64,000 nt of DNA from DASTBU01 sp035711845 (GCA_035711845.1 DASTBU010000043.1:73740-137739); one strand, 5' to 3'. Counted from the stretch's first letter, positions 43,182 through 52,436 are shown. The notes: generated by a model not told the origin, from the letters alone. Numbers and translations: made by a program.

Positions 43182-43403
43182 CGGTTGAATAACCTAACTA
43201 TGGGACTGATTCAGATTCTGAGCCGACGCACGATGATAACGCAGACTGGCGGCGCCGTCGATGCCCGGCAGTGGGGACAAAGCTGAACAGGTCGGTTCGC
43301 GATTTTCAGCGAGTTCATCGGTTCAGAAGGTCCGGCTCAATGGGTACGGCGAACGCAAGGATCGAGCGTTTGGTCATTGGATGCAGCCACCAGACAGGCT
43401 AGA

Positions 43404-43419
43404 CGTTCCACGTGGAACA
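43404..43419. promoter_or_regulatory. parS site 1
   Basis: CGTTCCACGTGGAACA matches the near-universal parS pattern (TGTTNCACGTGNAACA) with one end-base difference. It lies between rsmG and parA, close to the predicted origin, as expected for ParB loading sites. Confidence 0.85.
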
Positions 43420-43440
43420 TCAGCGGAGCAAGGGGGGCTC

Positions 43441-43456
43441 TGTTCCACGTGGAACA
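43441..43456. promoter_or_regulatory. parS site 2 (perfect palindrome)
   Basis: TGTTCCACGTGGAACA is a perfect 16-bp palindrome of the parS type, 37 bp from site 1. It ends 17 bases beyond the rsmG stop codon. Confidence 0.88.
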
Positions 43457-43473
43457 TCCTTGGGAACGAAGCC

Positions 43474-44124
43474 CTACCGTACCGATTTTGTAAGGATGGT
43501 CAAACGGCTCTGCAGGGAATCCATCAGGGGATATGTCCCGGTCCACCGCAGAGGTGGGACCACGGTGCCCGGTTGTTCAGGCCCGCTGGAGCCTCGGAAA
43601 AGCATGAGGATCCCGCCGACAGCGACAAACGCTTGGAGGCTGGTCAGAACTCGTTGTTCGAGCCTCACCGCCCGAACCGTCACAACGTCGGCAACTTCGT
43701 GAAGCTCTGGGCGGGCGAGGAGTTCTTCGTATCTGGCGGTCTCTACGGCGGTGTCCGAGAGTCCCAGGTGTCGTACGGCTTCCCGGAGGAACGCCGACTT
43801 TCTGGCCTTGGCTTCGACCATGCGGAGCTGACTCCCCGGAACCGCGAGTTTCATCGGGATAGCCGGGGAGCCGCCACCGGACCCGATGTCCATCTGTCGG
43901 ATAGCGGCCGCCTGCGGGAGGTAGCGTGTAGCGGCGAGCGGCTCGAGGAGCAACCGGTCGATCGCCTCGTCGGGATCCTCGAGAGCCGTGAGGTTCATCT
44001 TCCGGTTCCAGCGGGTTAGCAGCTCGTAGTACGCCAGAAATCTCTCCGCCAGATCCTCAGCGAGCGATAGGTTGGCCCGGGCGGCCCGTCGCGCGAGGCG
44101 GGTGCGAAGGTCTCGCTGTGCCAC
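43474..44124 (-). CDS. rsmG: 16S rRNA (guanine-N7) methyltransferase RsmG (GidB)
   Basis: A 216-residue SAM-dependent methyltransferase that modifies G527 of 16S rRNA. 'FLAYYELLTRWNRKMNLTALEDPDEAIDRLLLEPLAA' is the conserved N-terminus, 'MDIGSGGGSPAIPMKLAVPGSQLRMVEAKARKSAFLREAVRHLGL' the SAM site, and 'DVVTVRAV' follows. It lies 13 bases after mnmG in the usual gidA-gidB order. Confidence 0.93.
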   Translation of the reverse strand: MAQRDLRTRLARRAARANLSLAEDLAERFLAYYELLTRWNRKMNLTALEDPDEAIDRLLLEPLAATRYLPQAAAIRQMDIGSGGGSPAIPMKLAVPGSQLRMVEAKARKSAFLREAVRHLGLSDTAVETARYEELLARPELHEVADVVTVRAVRLEQRVLTSLQAFVAVGGILMLFRGSSGPEQPGTVVPPLRWTGTYPLMDSLQSRLTILTKSVR

Positions 44125-44137
44125 GAAGGACAGCCTA

Positions 44138-45976
44138 TCAGACTGGAACTCGTCCGTGTGGCTTGTTCAGATATGCCGCAATGACAGCTATCGCGGCCGG
44201 TGTGACCCCAGGGATTCGTGAAGCCTGGCCGAGCGTGGCTGGCCGGACCGAGGAGAGCCGTTCGATCACCTCGCGCGAGAGCCCGGGAATGCCCGCGAAC
44301 CCGAAGCCCTCCGGGATTGCGCGGCACTCCTGCCGGCGCTGCCGCTCGACTGCGGCCATCTGCCGCTTCAGGTACCCTTCGTACTTGAATTCCGTCTCGA
44401 CGCTGGCGAGGTCGATGGCCTCGGCGGTCGGGCAGACCTCCATCCGAATCTCACCCGCTTCCAGGAGCTGCCGGAGCCTGACCTCCGGCTGCTTCAACGC
44501 CCGCGCCGCCGGTACGCGCACACCGGTTCCGACGGTGACGAGTCCTCCCCGCACGCGCTCGCAGTTGTTATCGAATCGCTGCCGGCGCGCCTCGAACGTC
44601 CGCCACCGCTCGTCTCCGACCAGGCCCGCCTGACGACCGATCGGGGTCAGCCGAAGATCCGCGTTGTCGATGCGGAGCAGCAGACGGTGCTCGGCCCGCG
44701 ACGTGAACATTCGATAAGGCTCGAGACAGCCCTTGGTGACAAGGTCGTCCACGAGCGTGCCGATGTAGCTCGAATCGCGGGTCAACACCAGCGGCGCCTC
44801 GCCCGACGACGCGAGCCCGGCGTTTGCCCCAGCCACCAGGCCCTGCGCCGCTGCCTCCTCATACCCGGAGGTTCCATTGATCTGCCCGGCGAAATACAGC
44901 CCTCGGACCTTCTCCGTTTGAAGCGTAGAATCAAGTTCGGTCGGCTGCACGAAATCATACTCGACTGCGTAACCAGGCCGCGTCATCACAGCCTCTTCCA
45001 GTCCCGGCAACGCTCGCACCAGCCGTTCCTGAATCCGCGCGGGCAGGCTCATCGAGTACCCGTTGACGTAGATCTCATCCACGTCCAATCCCTCGGGCTC
45101 GAGGAAAAGCTGATGCCGCTCCCGCTCCGGGAACCGCATGATCTTGTCCTCGAGCGACGGGCAATAGCGCGGCCCGATTCCGCTGATCTGCCCGTTGAAC
45201 AATGGCGACTCGCCGATGTGCTGCCGCACGAGATCGTGGACTCGGTCGGTCGTGTGCACCACGTGACAGACCACCTGCGGCCTGTCGATCCGCCCGGTCA
45301 GAAACGACAAGGGCACCGGCTCCGCGTCTCCCGGTTCCACCGCCAACCGCGAGAAGTCGATGCTGTTCCGATGCAGCCGCGGCGGCGTCCCCGTCTTGAG
45401 GCGCCCCCTCGTGAACCCGAAGGACTTGATCGACTCCGCCAGCTCGCAGGAGGGCGGCTCGCCCGCGCGGCCGGCTGGCCGCTGCTCTGGCCCGATGTGC
45501 ACCAGGCCATTCAGAAACGTGCCCGTCGTCACCACGAGCGCCCGGCAGTGATGCGTCTCCCCGCTCTCCAGCACGAGGCCCGAGACGGCCGCACCGTTCG
45601 TGCTGATGCGGCCGGCCTTTCCGATGATCCAGCTGATGTTCGGATGCGCGTCGAGCGCGCGCTTGACCCACTGGCTGTACCGCCGTTTGTCCGCCTGCGC
45701 GCGAGGCGACCAGACCGCCGGTCCACGGCTGCGGTTCAGGAGCTTGAACTGGATGCCGGTCGCGTCGATCGCGATCCCCATCAGCCCGCCCAGCGCGTCG
45801 ATCTCGCGAACGAGATGACCCTTCGCCGTCCCGCCGATGGCGGGGTTGCAGGGCATGTGGGCCACGGTGCCTTCCGACAGCGTGCAGATCGCGACGCGTC
45901 GTCCCAGGCGCGCCGCGGCCCATGCCGCTTCCACGCCGGCGTGTCCGGCCCCGATCACGATCACGTCGAACTGCAT
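44138..45976 (-). CDS. mnmG: tRNA uridine-5-carboxymethylaminomethyl modification enzyme MnmG (GidA)
   Basis: A 612-residue FAD enzyme that with MnmE modifies U34 of tRNAs. The N-terminal dinucleotide fold is 'VIVIGAGHAGVEAAWAAARLG', then 'MPCNPAIGGTAKGHLVREIDALGG' and 'RPGYAVEYDFVQPTELDSTL' with 'GLYFAGQINGTSGYEEAAAQGLVAGANAGL'. The C-terminal MnmE/tRNA-binding helical domain reads 'YEGYLKRQMAAVERQRRQECRAIPEGFGFAGIPGLSREVIERL'. Full length and canonical. Confidence 0.96.
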   Translation of the reverse strand: MQFDVIVIGAGHAGVEAAWAAARLGRRVAICTLSEGTVAHMPCNPAIGGTAKGHLVREIDALGGLMGIAIDATGIQFKLLNRSRGPAVWSPRAQADKRRYSQWVKRALDAHPNISWIIGKAGRISTNGAAVSGLVLESGETHHCRALVVTTGTFLNGLVHIGPEQRPAGRAGEPPSCELAESIKSFGFTRGRLKTGTPPRLHRNSIDFSRLAVEPGDAEPVPLSFLTGRIDRPQVVCHVVHTTDRVHDLVRQHIGESPLFNGQISGIGPRYCPSLEDKIMRFPERERHQLFLEPEGLDVDEIYVNGYSMSLPARIQERLVRALPGLEEAVMTRPGYAVEYDFVQPTELDSTLQTEKVRGLYFAGQINGTSGYEEAAAQGLVAGANAGLASSGEAPLVLTRDSSYIGTLVDDLVTKGCLEPYRMFTSRAEHRLLLRIDNADLRLTPIGRQAGLVGDERWRTFEARRQRFDNNCERVRGGLVTVGTGVRVPAARALKQPEVRLRQLLEAGEIRMEVCPTAEAIDLASVETEFKYEGYLKRQMAAVERQRRQECRAIPEGFGFAGIPGLSREVIERLSSVRPATLGQASRIPGVTPAAIAVIAAYLNKPHGRVPV

Positions 45977-46031
45977 CGGTAGACTTTGTATTACAAACTA
46001 GTACATGTTGCAGAGATCAAGCGGCCGGCGA

Positions 46032-47387
46032 TCACTTGCCAATGCAGAATTTCGAGAAGATCTCGGCAAGCACATCGTCCGCTGTCCGTGCGCCCGTGAC
46101 TTCTTCGAGCCGCCGCCGCGCCTCGTTCAGGTCCGCCAGGACGAACTCTTCCGGCGTCCCCTGCCCGGCCGCTCGGGCCGCACGGTCGAGCGCCGCCCGC
46201 GCCGCCTCGACCAGCGCCACATGGCGCATGTTCGTGATCGCCGGCAGGTCGCGTGCCGGCTCGCGGCTCGTCAGCACGTTCACCAACGCCGATCGCAAAC
46301 CCTCCACGCCCTCTCCCGTCCGCGCCGATACCTCGATCGCGCCCGCAGCCTCCAACACCGCTCCATCCCAGGTGCGGGCCCTGTCAGATTTGTTTGCGAC
46401 CACCACACGCGGCCGCCCCTCTGTTTCGCGAAGCAGCCGTCTGTCGTCGTCGGCAAGCGGGCGCGAGCGATCCAGCACCACCAGCACGACGGCTGCAACG
46501 TCACGCGCCGCGAGCGCGCGCGCCATGCCTTCAAGTTCCACGGGATCGATCGCCGCCGTGTTCATCCCGGCCGTGTCCACGAGCGTCACTGGAATCCCGC
46601 TGATCTCAACGGTCTCGGTCAGCAGGTCGCGCGTGGTGCCGGGGACCTCTGTGACGATCGCCCGGCCAGCGCCCGCGAGGCGATTGAAGAGGCTGGACTT
46701 CCCCGCGTTCGGGCGGCCCGCGATGACCACCTGCAGACCGTCGCGCAGCAGACGTCCGCGACGTGCCGTCGCCAGCAGCTCGTCCAGCTTCCCGATGACG
46801 TCGCGAATCTCTCCCGCGGCGCTGCCCGGTTGCACGAAGTGATAACCCTCTTCCGGGAAGTCGAGCGACGCCTCGAGCCGCGCGCAGATATCGAAGAGCG
46901 CCGCATCAGCCTCGCGAATCTCGGAGGTGAGGGTTCCCTCGAGCTGATCGAACGCCGCGCGTGCCTGGAGCGGTGTCACCGACTCGACCAGGTCTCTCAC
47001 CGCTTCGGCCTGGACGAGGTCGATCCGTCCGCGCAGGAATGCGCGGAACGTGAACTCACCGGGCTCCGCCAGCCGCGCGCCCGCATCGACGGCCGCCTCG
47101 ACGATAGCGTTCAGCAGGACAGGGCTGCCGTGGGCGCTGATCTCGACCACGTCCTCGCCGGTATACGACGCCGGTCCGGGGAAATACGTGATGACGACCC
47201 GATCGACGGCAGTCCGGCCGGCCGTGATTCGCGTGAGTGTGGCGTGCCGCGGGACGAACGACCTCCCGCGGCCGGTCAGGATGGACGCCATGCGAGCCGA
47301 CGCCGGTCCGCTCACCCGCACCACACCGATCCCGCCTCGTCCCGGGGGCGTGGCGATGGCGACGATGGTGTCTTCGGGGGAAAACAT
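46032..47387 (-). CDS. mnmE: tRNA modification GTPase MnmE (TrmE)
   Basis: A 451-residue GTPase partner of MnmG. The N-terminal folate-binding domain starts 'DTIVAIATPPGRGGIGVVRVSG'. The G domain has 'IAGRPNAGKSSLFNRLAG' (G1), 'VTEVPGTTRD' (G2), 'LVDTAGMN' (G3) and 'VVANKSD' (G4). The protein ends with the essential C-I-G-K motif. It is separated from mnmG by 55 bases containing a TTTGTA-T-TACAAA palindrome. Confidence 0.96.
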   Translation of the reverse strand: MFSPEDTIVAIATPPGRGGIGVVRVSGPASARMASILTGRGRSFVPRHATLTRITAGRTAVDRVVITYFPGPASYTGEDVVEISAHGSPVLLNAIVEAAVDAGARLAEPGEFTFRAFLRGRIDLVQAEAVRDLVESVTPLQARAAFDQLEGTLTSEIREADAALFDICARLEASLDFPEEGYHFVQPGSAAGEIRDVIGKLDELLATARRGRLLRDGLQVVIAGRPNAGKSSLFNRLAGAGRAIVTEVPGTTRDLLTETVEISGIPVTLVDTAGMNTAAIDPVELEGMARALAARDVAAVVLVVLDRSRPLADDDRRLLRETEGRPRVVVANKSDRARTWDGAVLEAAGAIEVSARTGEGVEGLRSALVNVLTSREPARDLPAITNMRHVALVEAARAALDRAARAAGQGTPEEFVLADLNEARRRLEEVTGARTADDVLAEIFSKFCIGK

Positions 47388-47439
47388 GCGTGCGATCGAA
47401 CCTCGACCCGCCCTTCGTTCTCCGCCCTGGGCCGCGAAG

Positions 47440-47889
47440 CTATTTTCTCGGCGCGATGATCACCGTCTTCAGGAAGGCATCGCCGATGCTCTCCGATGAC
47501 AGTTCAGGATCTTCCGCAACCGTCAGGTGGACGAGGCGTCGCGCGTACGGGTTCAGTGGACCCATCTCCTGCGGCGCGCCGGTGCTCCGCGCCTTCTCCA
47601 TGATGAATCTCGCCATCTGACGGACCTCGGCGTCTTTCGCCTTGCGGTAATCGAGGCAGTCGACCACGAAGGTGCGGTCGTCCTTCAGTTGCCGGCGGAA
47701 GGCGGTGTTGACGATGTGCTGCAACGCGTCGAGGGCCTCGGCCCGGCGCCGCAACAGCTGCTCGCCTCCCTCGCCCGACAGATCGATGTGCACGCTGTCG
47801 GGCCGATCCTCGATCGACGCGACGAGCGGCAGGCCCATTGCGGCGAGCGTCTTCTCGATGAACTCGCGAACCTGGCCGTGAAGGTCCAT
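47440..47889 (-). CDS. jag: Jag/SpoIIIJ-associated RNA-binding protein (KH-R3H)
   Basis: A 149-residue protein with a KH-like domain and a C-terminal R3H domain ('MGPLNPYARRLVHLTVAEDPELSSESIGDAFLKTVII'). The N-terminal Jag domain of Gram-positive homologues is missing, as in many diderms. It binds RNA and is regularly encoded with YidC. Its ATG overlaps the yidC stop (TGATG), so translation is coupled. Confidence 0.85.
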   Translation of the reverse strand: MDLHGQVREFIEKTLAAMGLPLVASIEDRPDSVHIDLSGEGGEQLLRRRAEALDALQHIVNTAFRRQLKDDRTFVVDCLDYRKAKDAEVRQMARFIMEKARSTGAPQEMGPLNPYARRLVHLTVAEDPELSSESIGDAFLKTVIIAPRK

Positions 47890-49622
47890 CACTTCCGCTC
47901 CTTGGCTGCCTGCGGCGACTTTCCCGACCCGGCTGTCTTCAGGCGCCGCTCGGCGGGCGGCCGCACCGCATGCTGTGGCGGCGGGCCAATCAGCTTGTTC
48001 GTGACGGCCTGCTGCCCGATCGTCCAGATATTGCTGGCGGTCCAGTAGAGCACCAGGCCGCTCGGCGCCCACGCCAGCATCGCGGTGAAGACGATGGGCA
48101 TGAACATCATCATTCGCTGCTGCATCGGGTCGGCCGTTGCCGGTGTCATCCGCTGCTGGATCACCATGGACACGCCCATGATCACGGGCCAGATGAACCA
48201 GGGATCGTAGACCGACAGGTCGGTGATCCAGCCGAAGAACGGCGCGCCGCGCAGCTCGATCGCGACCGAGAGCATCGCGTAGAATGCGAACAGCACCGGG
48301 AACGTCAGGATCATCGGCACGCAGCCGCTCGCCGGGTTCACGCCGCGCTCCCGATAAAGGTTCATGAGCTCGACGTTCATCTTCTGGCGCGCCGGATCGC
48401 TCATCTTGAGCTTGGCGTACCGATCCTGGATCGCCTTCACGTCGGGCTGCAGTTCCTGCATCCGCCGCATCGAGACGACGCTCTTGTGGCGCAGGGGGAA
48501 CATCACGAGGTTGATGAGGACCGTCAGCGCGATGATGGACCAGCCGTAGTTTCCAAGGTAACCGTTGACCCACTTCAACGCGTTGAGCAGCGGCACGACC
48601 AGCCACCGGAACCTCCCGAAGTCGATCGCGTGCGTCAGTTGAGGGCTCTGGACCTTCAGCGCGTCGAAGTCTTTCGGGCCAAAGAAGAACTTCGCGTTGC
48701 TGACCCCTGCGGGATACTCAACGCACCACGATACGAACTGCAGGCCCTTGCTGCCGTCCTCGAGCGGAACGAGGACCGGGTCGTACTCGAGTCGAGCGGG
48801 CTTTGCCTCGAGCGCCGCGGCGAGAAAGTAGTGATCGTCCACGCCGGCGAATTCGAATGCGCCTTCCTGGACGCGTTGCGAGGGAAGGTCGCCTATCGGC
48901 ACGCGCGTGACCTCGCCGTCCTTGTAGAAGATCGGCTGTGACGCGGGGTTGTAGGTCATCCCGCCGCCGATCACACCCGTCCCGATCGCCGGTCCCCAGT
49001 GGACCTTCGGATTCACGGCCGTCCCGTTTCTGTCGACCTGCGCGGAGAATTCGATGACGTAGGGCCTGTCGGCCGCGAACGCAAAGTGTTTGCGCGCGGT
49101 GAGCCCGTCCGCGTCGCGGTACTCGAAGTCGAGCGATGCGCCCGCGGGCCCCACCGTGATCGCCTCGGCGCTTGGTTTGAACAGCGCGGTCTTGAGCGTC
49201 TGGTCCAGCGACTGGTCCGTCGCGCCCAGCGTGAATGGGCGAAGCGATCCGGAAGGAGCTCGAGTGGAAACGAGATCGAGCGGCTCGCCGTTCTGGTCGT
49301 TGTAGAGCTTCAGCCGCCAGCTCTTGAGCGCCCCGCCCCTGGTGGTGAAGACCGCCCGAACTGCCGGGCTCTCGACCACGACTTCCTGCTCGGCCGTCGC
49401 GGCCGTGACGGCCTCTGCCTCGACAGCCGGTGTCGCAGGGGTCTGTGCGGCAGGGAGCGTCGCGGCCTGTTCCGCAGCAGGCACTCCAGTGGGCGTCGCC
49501 GAGGGGGAGCCGGCCGACGGCGCGCTCTCGGTCTTTGGCTTCGGCGCCGGCGGAAACAACGCCTGATAGCCGTAAAGCACGATGAACGACAGAACGACGG
49601 CGAGCAATACCCGTTTTTCCAT
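47889..49622 (-). CDS. yidC: Membrane protein insertase YidC
   Basis: A 577-residue insertase of the diderm type. N-terminal helix 'RVLLAVVLSFIVLYGYQALF', then a low-complexity linker and the large periplasmic beta-sandwich domain (about residues 80-340). The conserved core follows: 'NYGWSIIALTVLINLVMFPLRHKSVVSMRRMQELQPDVKAIQDRYAKL', 'NPASGCVPMILTFPVLFAFYAMLSVAIELRGAPFFGWITDL' and a last helix 'IVFTAMLAWAPSGLVLYWTASNIWTIGQQ'. The positively charged groove residue is present after 'FPLRHKS'. It lies between yidD and jag in the standard order. Confidence 0.95.
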   Translation of the reverse strand: MEKRVLLAVVLSFIVLYGYQALFPPAPKPKTESAPSAGSPSATPTGVPAAEQAATLPAAQTPATPAVEAEAVTAATAEQEVVVESPAVRAVFTTRGGALKSWRLKLYNDQNGEPLDLVSTRAPSGSLRPFTLGATDQSLDQTLKTALFKPSAEAITVGPAGASLDFEYRDADGLTARKHFAFAADRPYVIEFSAQVDRNGTAVNPKVHWGPAIGTGVIGGGMTYNPASQPIFYKDGEVTRVPIGDLPSQRVQEGAFEFAGVDDHYFLAAALEAKPARLEYDPVLVPLEDGSKGLQFVSWCVEYPAGVSNAKFFFGPKDFDALKVQSPQLTHAIDFGRFRWLVVPLLNALKWVNGYLGNYGWSIIALTVLINLVMFPLRHKSVVSMRRMQELQPDVKAIQDRYAKLKMSDPARQKMNVELMNLYRERGVNPASGCVPMILTFPVLFAFYAMLSVAIELRGAPFFGWITDLSVYDPWFIWPVIMGVSMVIQQRMTPATADPMQQRMMMFMPIVFTAMLAWAPSGLVLYWTASNIWTIGQQAVTNKLIGPPPQHAVRPPAERRLKTAGSGKSPQAAKERK

Positions 49623-49627
49623 TGCGA

Positions 49628-49864
49628 TCAGACCCGCGGCGCCCGGCGCGGAACGAGATCCAGCCCGCTCGATCCGAATGGATGGCAGCGGCTCAAACGC
49701 CGGACAGCCAGCCAGAGACCCTTCGACAGGCCGTGCTCCACGATAGCGTCCCGGGCGTAGTCCGAACAGGAGGGTACGAATCGGCAGGAGCCCGTAAATA
49801 ACGGTGAAATAATGACCTTGTACAGACGGAGGAGATCAATCGCGATAGCCTGCCGCCGGTTCAG
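49628..49864 (-). CDS. yidD: Membrane protein insertion efficiency factor YidD
   Basis: A small protein of about 78 residues: 'IAIDLLRLYKVIISPLFTGSCRFVPSCSDYARDAIVEHGLSKGLWLAVRRLSRCHPF' is the YidD (DUF37) signature with three cysteines. It helps membrane-protein insertion. The start is uncertain: no ATG or GTG stands at the expected place, and a CTG at 49864 preceded by AGAAGG (five bases) is the best local candidate. The next in-frame ATG (49984) would overlap rnpA by about 100 bases. Confidence 0.85.
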   Translation of the reverse strand: MNRRQAIAIDLLRLYKVIISPLFTGSCRFVPSCSDYARDAIVEHGLSKGLWLAVRRLSRCHPFGSSGLDLVPRRAPRV

Positions 49865-49880
49865 GACAACCTTCTGGTCC

Positions 49881-50273
49881 TCAGCGCTTGTCGGCGTCAC
49901 GGCCTGGCGATTGGGCGGCGCAGCGCCGCAACACGGCGGCGAAATCGTTTTCGAGGCTCGCGTAGGTGGCATCGAACAGTTCACGACGAGGGATGACCAC
50001 GATATCGAGGCCCGGCTTTCCTGACGGGTGGTCGGCCCGCCGGAATATCTCCCGAATCAGGCGTTTTGCCCGGTTCCGGCGCACAGCGTCGCCCAGCTTC
50101 CTCGATGCGACGATCCCGAGCCGAGAGATGCCGTTTGCATTGGGCGCGGCAAACACCGCCAGGAAACGGCCGTGGATGCGCCGGCCCGTGTCGAAAACGC
50201 GCTGAAACTCCGAACGGCGGCGAAGCCGCCGTTCCCGGCCGAAACGATGCGACGGGTTGCCAGACGATTGCAT
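49881..50273 (-). CDS. rnpA: Ribonuclease P protein component
   Basis: A 130-residue basic protein that binds the catalytic RNA of RNase P and matures tRNA 5' ends. 'RLRRRSEFQRVFDTGRRIHGRFLAVFAAPN' and the family signature 'RLGIVASRKLGDAVRRNRAKRLIREIFRR' are present. The ATG at 50273 gives the normal length; earlier in-frame starts would overlap rpmH. Confidence 0.93.
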   Translation of the reverse strand: MQSSGNPSHRFGRERRLRRRSEFQRVFDTGRRIHGRFLAVFAAPNANGISRLGIVASRKLGDAVRRNRAKRLIREIFRRADHPSGKPGLDIVVIPRRELFDATYASLENDFAAVLRRCAAQSPGRDADKR

Positions 50274-50305
50274 GGCGGCGGTGCCGGGCCGCCCGGTGCG
50301 GTGGC

Positions 50306-50449
50306 TTACGACGAGGAAACCGTCAGGCGCTTGCGCCCCTTGGCGCGACGCCGCTTCAGGACCAGTCGCCCGTTCTTGGTGCTCATCCGCACGAGAAAGC
50401 CGTGAGTGCGCCGGCGCCGGCGCCGGTTCGGCTGGAACGTACGCTTCAT
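50306..50449 (-). CDS. rpmH: 50S ribosomal protein L34
   Basis: A 47-residue very basic protein: 'MKRTFQPNRRRRRRTHGFLVRM' then 'KNGRLVLKRRRAKGRKRLTVSSS', the canonical L34 pattern. It lies 32 bases before rnpA and is the first gene of the rpmH-rnpA-yidD-yidC-jag-mnmE group that faces away from dnaA, the classic origin arrangement. Confidence 0.96.
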   Translation of the reverse strand: MKRTFQPNRRRRRRTHGFLVRMSTKNGRLVLKRRRAKGRKRLTVSSS

Positions 50450-50495
50450 GATTTCGGATCCCCTGCAACGAACGAGAATTGGCGGAGAAACCTAG

Positions 50496-50525
50496 ATAGT
50501 AGCGAACGCTCAGCAACAGTGTCAA
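50496..50525 (-). promoter_or_regulatory. rpmH promoter
   Basis: On the minus strand TTGACA (50520-50525), an 18-base spacer, and TACTAT (50496-50501) lie about 47 bases before the rpmH start codon. Confidence 0.55.
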
Positions 50526-50687
50526 ATTTTCGAGGACGTGAACGGTTGCGATTGTCACCCTTCGGGGCCTATGTTACAGTCGCGTCCCCTACCCGTTCCC
50601 CACAAGCGAGATCGGCCTCCTGATGGTCGGGAGAGCCAGCTCTCTCGATCGTCGTGATCGGTGGCTGGCGTAGGGCTATCCCCGAAG

Positions 50688-50719
50688 TTTTCCACAACTG
50701 TGGAAAAAAATGTGGAAAA
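50688..50719. promoter_or_regulatory. DnaA-box cluster (three TTTTCCACA sites)
   Basis: TTTTCCACA at 50688-50696, and its reverse complement TGTGGAAAA at 50699-50707 and 50711-50719. Each differs by one base from the consensus TTATCCACA. The first two face each other. The cluster lies about 190 bases before dnaA. Confidence 0.7.
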
Positions 50720-50910
50720 GCCCCTGTTTTCGCCAGCCGTCGCGCGGCGGCTCAGGCCTGACGCGGGGTTTTCAGGGGCGAAGGCTCAAAGTGGCCCTGT
50801 TTTTGGCTTTCTGGCCGCGGGGGACCGACTAAAGACCCAGTAACGGCAGGCCTCCGGGAAGGCGAAAGTCCACCAGCAACGGTGAAAGCAGGCGTTTTTT
50901 GGGCGCAACC

Positions 50911-52254
50911 ATGACCGGCAGCTCTATCTGGGACCAGGTCCTGGCCCGCATTGAAACCAAGGTCAACCGGCACATCTTCTACACCTGGTTCAAGCCGACC
51001 AGCTTCGTATCCGACGATGGCGATCAGATCCGGGTCCGGGTTCCAAATGGACTCTTTCGCGACTGGTTGACCAAGCACTACGCCGTCGTTCTGGACGAAG
51101 CCTTCGCGGACGTCGACCGTCGTGGCTGCACCGTCGCGTTCGTGACCGACGACGCGGTCTCCCCCCAACCGCAGGCGTTCGTGGAGAACGGGGTACCGGC
51201 CGACGAAGTTCCCGCCGGCGATGCCGGGGACACGGTGCCCGGAGGCCTGGCTCCCCGCTATTCGTTCGACACGTTCATCGTCGGTCCCTCGAACCAGTTC
51301 GCGCACGCAGCCTGCCGGGCCGTGGCCGAGGCTCCGTCACGCTCGTACAACCCCTTGTTCATCTACGGCGGCGTGGGGCTGGGGAAGACACACCTGATGC
51401 ACGCCATCGGGCACTACGTGCTGAATCACCTGCGCTCGTTGAAGCTCACGTACATCTCGTCGGAGCGCTTCATGAACGAGATGATCAACGCGGTGCGGTA
51501 CGACAGGATTCTCGACTTCCGCGAGCGCTATCGAAGTGTTGACGTCCTTCTCGTCGACGACATCCAGTTCATCGCCGGCAAGGAGGGCACGCAGAACGAG
51601 TTCTTCCACACCTTCAACGCCCTCTACGATTCACAGAAGCAGATCGTCATCAGCAGCGACTGCCCTCCCCACGAGATCCCCTCGCTCGAAGAGCGGCTGC
51701 GCTCGCGTTTCGAGTGGGGGCTCATCGCCGACATCCAGCCGCCGGATCTGGAGACAAAGGTCGCAATCCTCAAGAAAAAGGCGGAAACAGAGGGGATTCC
51801 GCTGCCGGACACGGTCGCCATCTACATTGCCGGCAAGATCAAATCGAATATCCGGGAACTCGAGGGATCGCTGATTAGACTGATTGCATATGCGTCGTTG
51901 ACGGGCCGCGAGATCTCGCTGCAACTGGCGCAGGACGTCCTGCGCAACGTGCTGCAGCACGACGAGCGCGCGGTCACGATCGAGATCATCCAGAAGTACG
52001 TGTCGGACTACTACCAGTTGAAACTGGTCGACCTGAAGTCACGCAACAACTCGAAGTCGGTGGCCATGCCGAGGCAGATTGCGATGTACCTCTGTAAGTC
52101 CCTCACGAACGCCTCGCTCCCCGAGATCGGGAGGAGTTTCGGCGGAAAGCACCATTCGACAGTCATCCACTCCATCCGCAAGATCGAAGCTCTCCGGCAG
52201 CGCGATGGAGATTTCAACAACCTGATCAACACCTTCGTGGAGTCGTTCAGGTAG
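50911..52254 (+). CDS. dnaA: Chromosomal replication initiator DnaA
   Basis: A 447-residue initiator. Domain I starts 'SSIWDQVLARIETKVNRHIFYTWFKP'. The AAA+ domain has Walker A 'YGGVGLGKTHLMHAIG', Walker B 'VDVLLVDDIQFIAGKEGTQNEFFHTFNAL' and sensor 2. Domain IV has the DnaA-box-binding signature 'RQIAMYLCKSLTNASLPEIGRSFGGKHHSTVIHS'. The ATG at 50911 is taken; a TTG four codons earlier is possible. Confidence 0.97.
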   Translation: MTGSSIWDQVLARIETKVNRHIFYTWFKPTSFVSDDGDQIRVRVPNGLFRDWLTKHYAVVLDEAFADVDRRGCTVAFVTDDAVSPQPQAFVENGVPADEVPAGDAGDTVPGGLAPRYSFDTFIVGPSNQFAHAACRAVAEAPSRSYNPLFIYGGVGLGKTHLMHAIGHYVLNHLRSLKLTYISSERFMNEMINAVRYDRILDFRERYRSVDVLLVDDIQFIAGKEGTQNEFFHTFNALYDSQKQIVISSDCPPHEIPSLEERLRSRFEWGLIADIQPPDLETKVAILKKKAETEGIPLPDTVAIYIAGKIKSNIRELEGSLIRLIAYASLTGREISLQLAQDVLRNVLQHDERAVTIEIIQKYVSDYYQLKLVDLKSRNNSKSVAMPRQIAMYLCKSLTNASLPEIGRSFGGKHHSTVIHSIRKIEALRQRDGDFNNLINTFVESFR

Positions 52255-52275
52255 GAAATCCGGGCCCCGGTCGAG

Positions 52276-52284
52276 TTTTCCACA
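52276..52284 (+). promoter_or_regulatory. Single DnaA-like box downstream of dnaA
   Basis: TTTTCCACA, identical to the three boxes upstream of dnaA, lies 21 bases after the dnaA stop. Confidence 0.45.
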
Positions 52285-52436
52285 GCACCCGGGACGGGTC
52301 TCCTGATGATGTTGTGTGGACATCTCCAGGGGGTCCGGAAACCCACCGGATCGCACCTGAAAACCCGCTGCGAACCCGTCGCCGCCCCCACAGCGTAACT
52401 TGCAGAAAATCAAGGACTAATGAGCAGGATTTGGGT

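Larger units (their letters stand above)
50450..50910. other. Intergenic region between rpmH and dnaA: probable replication origin
   Basis: A 461-base gene-free stretch between divergent rpmH and dnaA, the usual position of oriC. It carries three TTTTCCACA boxes (listed next), an AT-rich patch around them (TGGAAAAAAATGTGGAAAAG), and the rpmH promoter on the left. No other gene or RNA was recognised. The exact unwinding element cannot be fixed by eye. Confidence 0.6.

Noticed and set aside
45985..45997. Palindrome TTTGTA-T-TACAAA between mnmG and mnmE
   Set aside because: Too short and isolated to assign to a regulator; it may simply be part of an AT-rich promoter.
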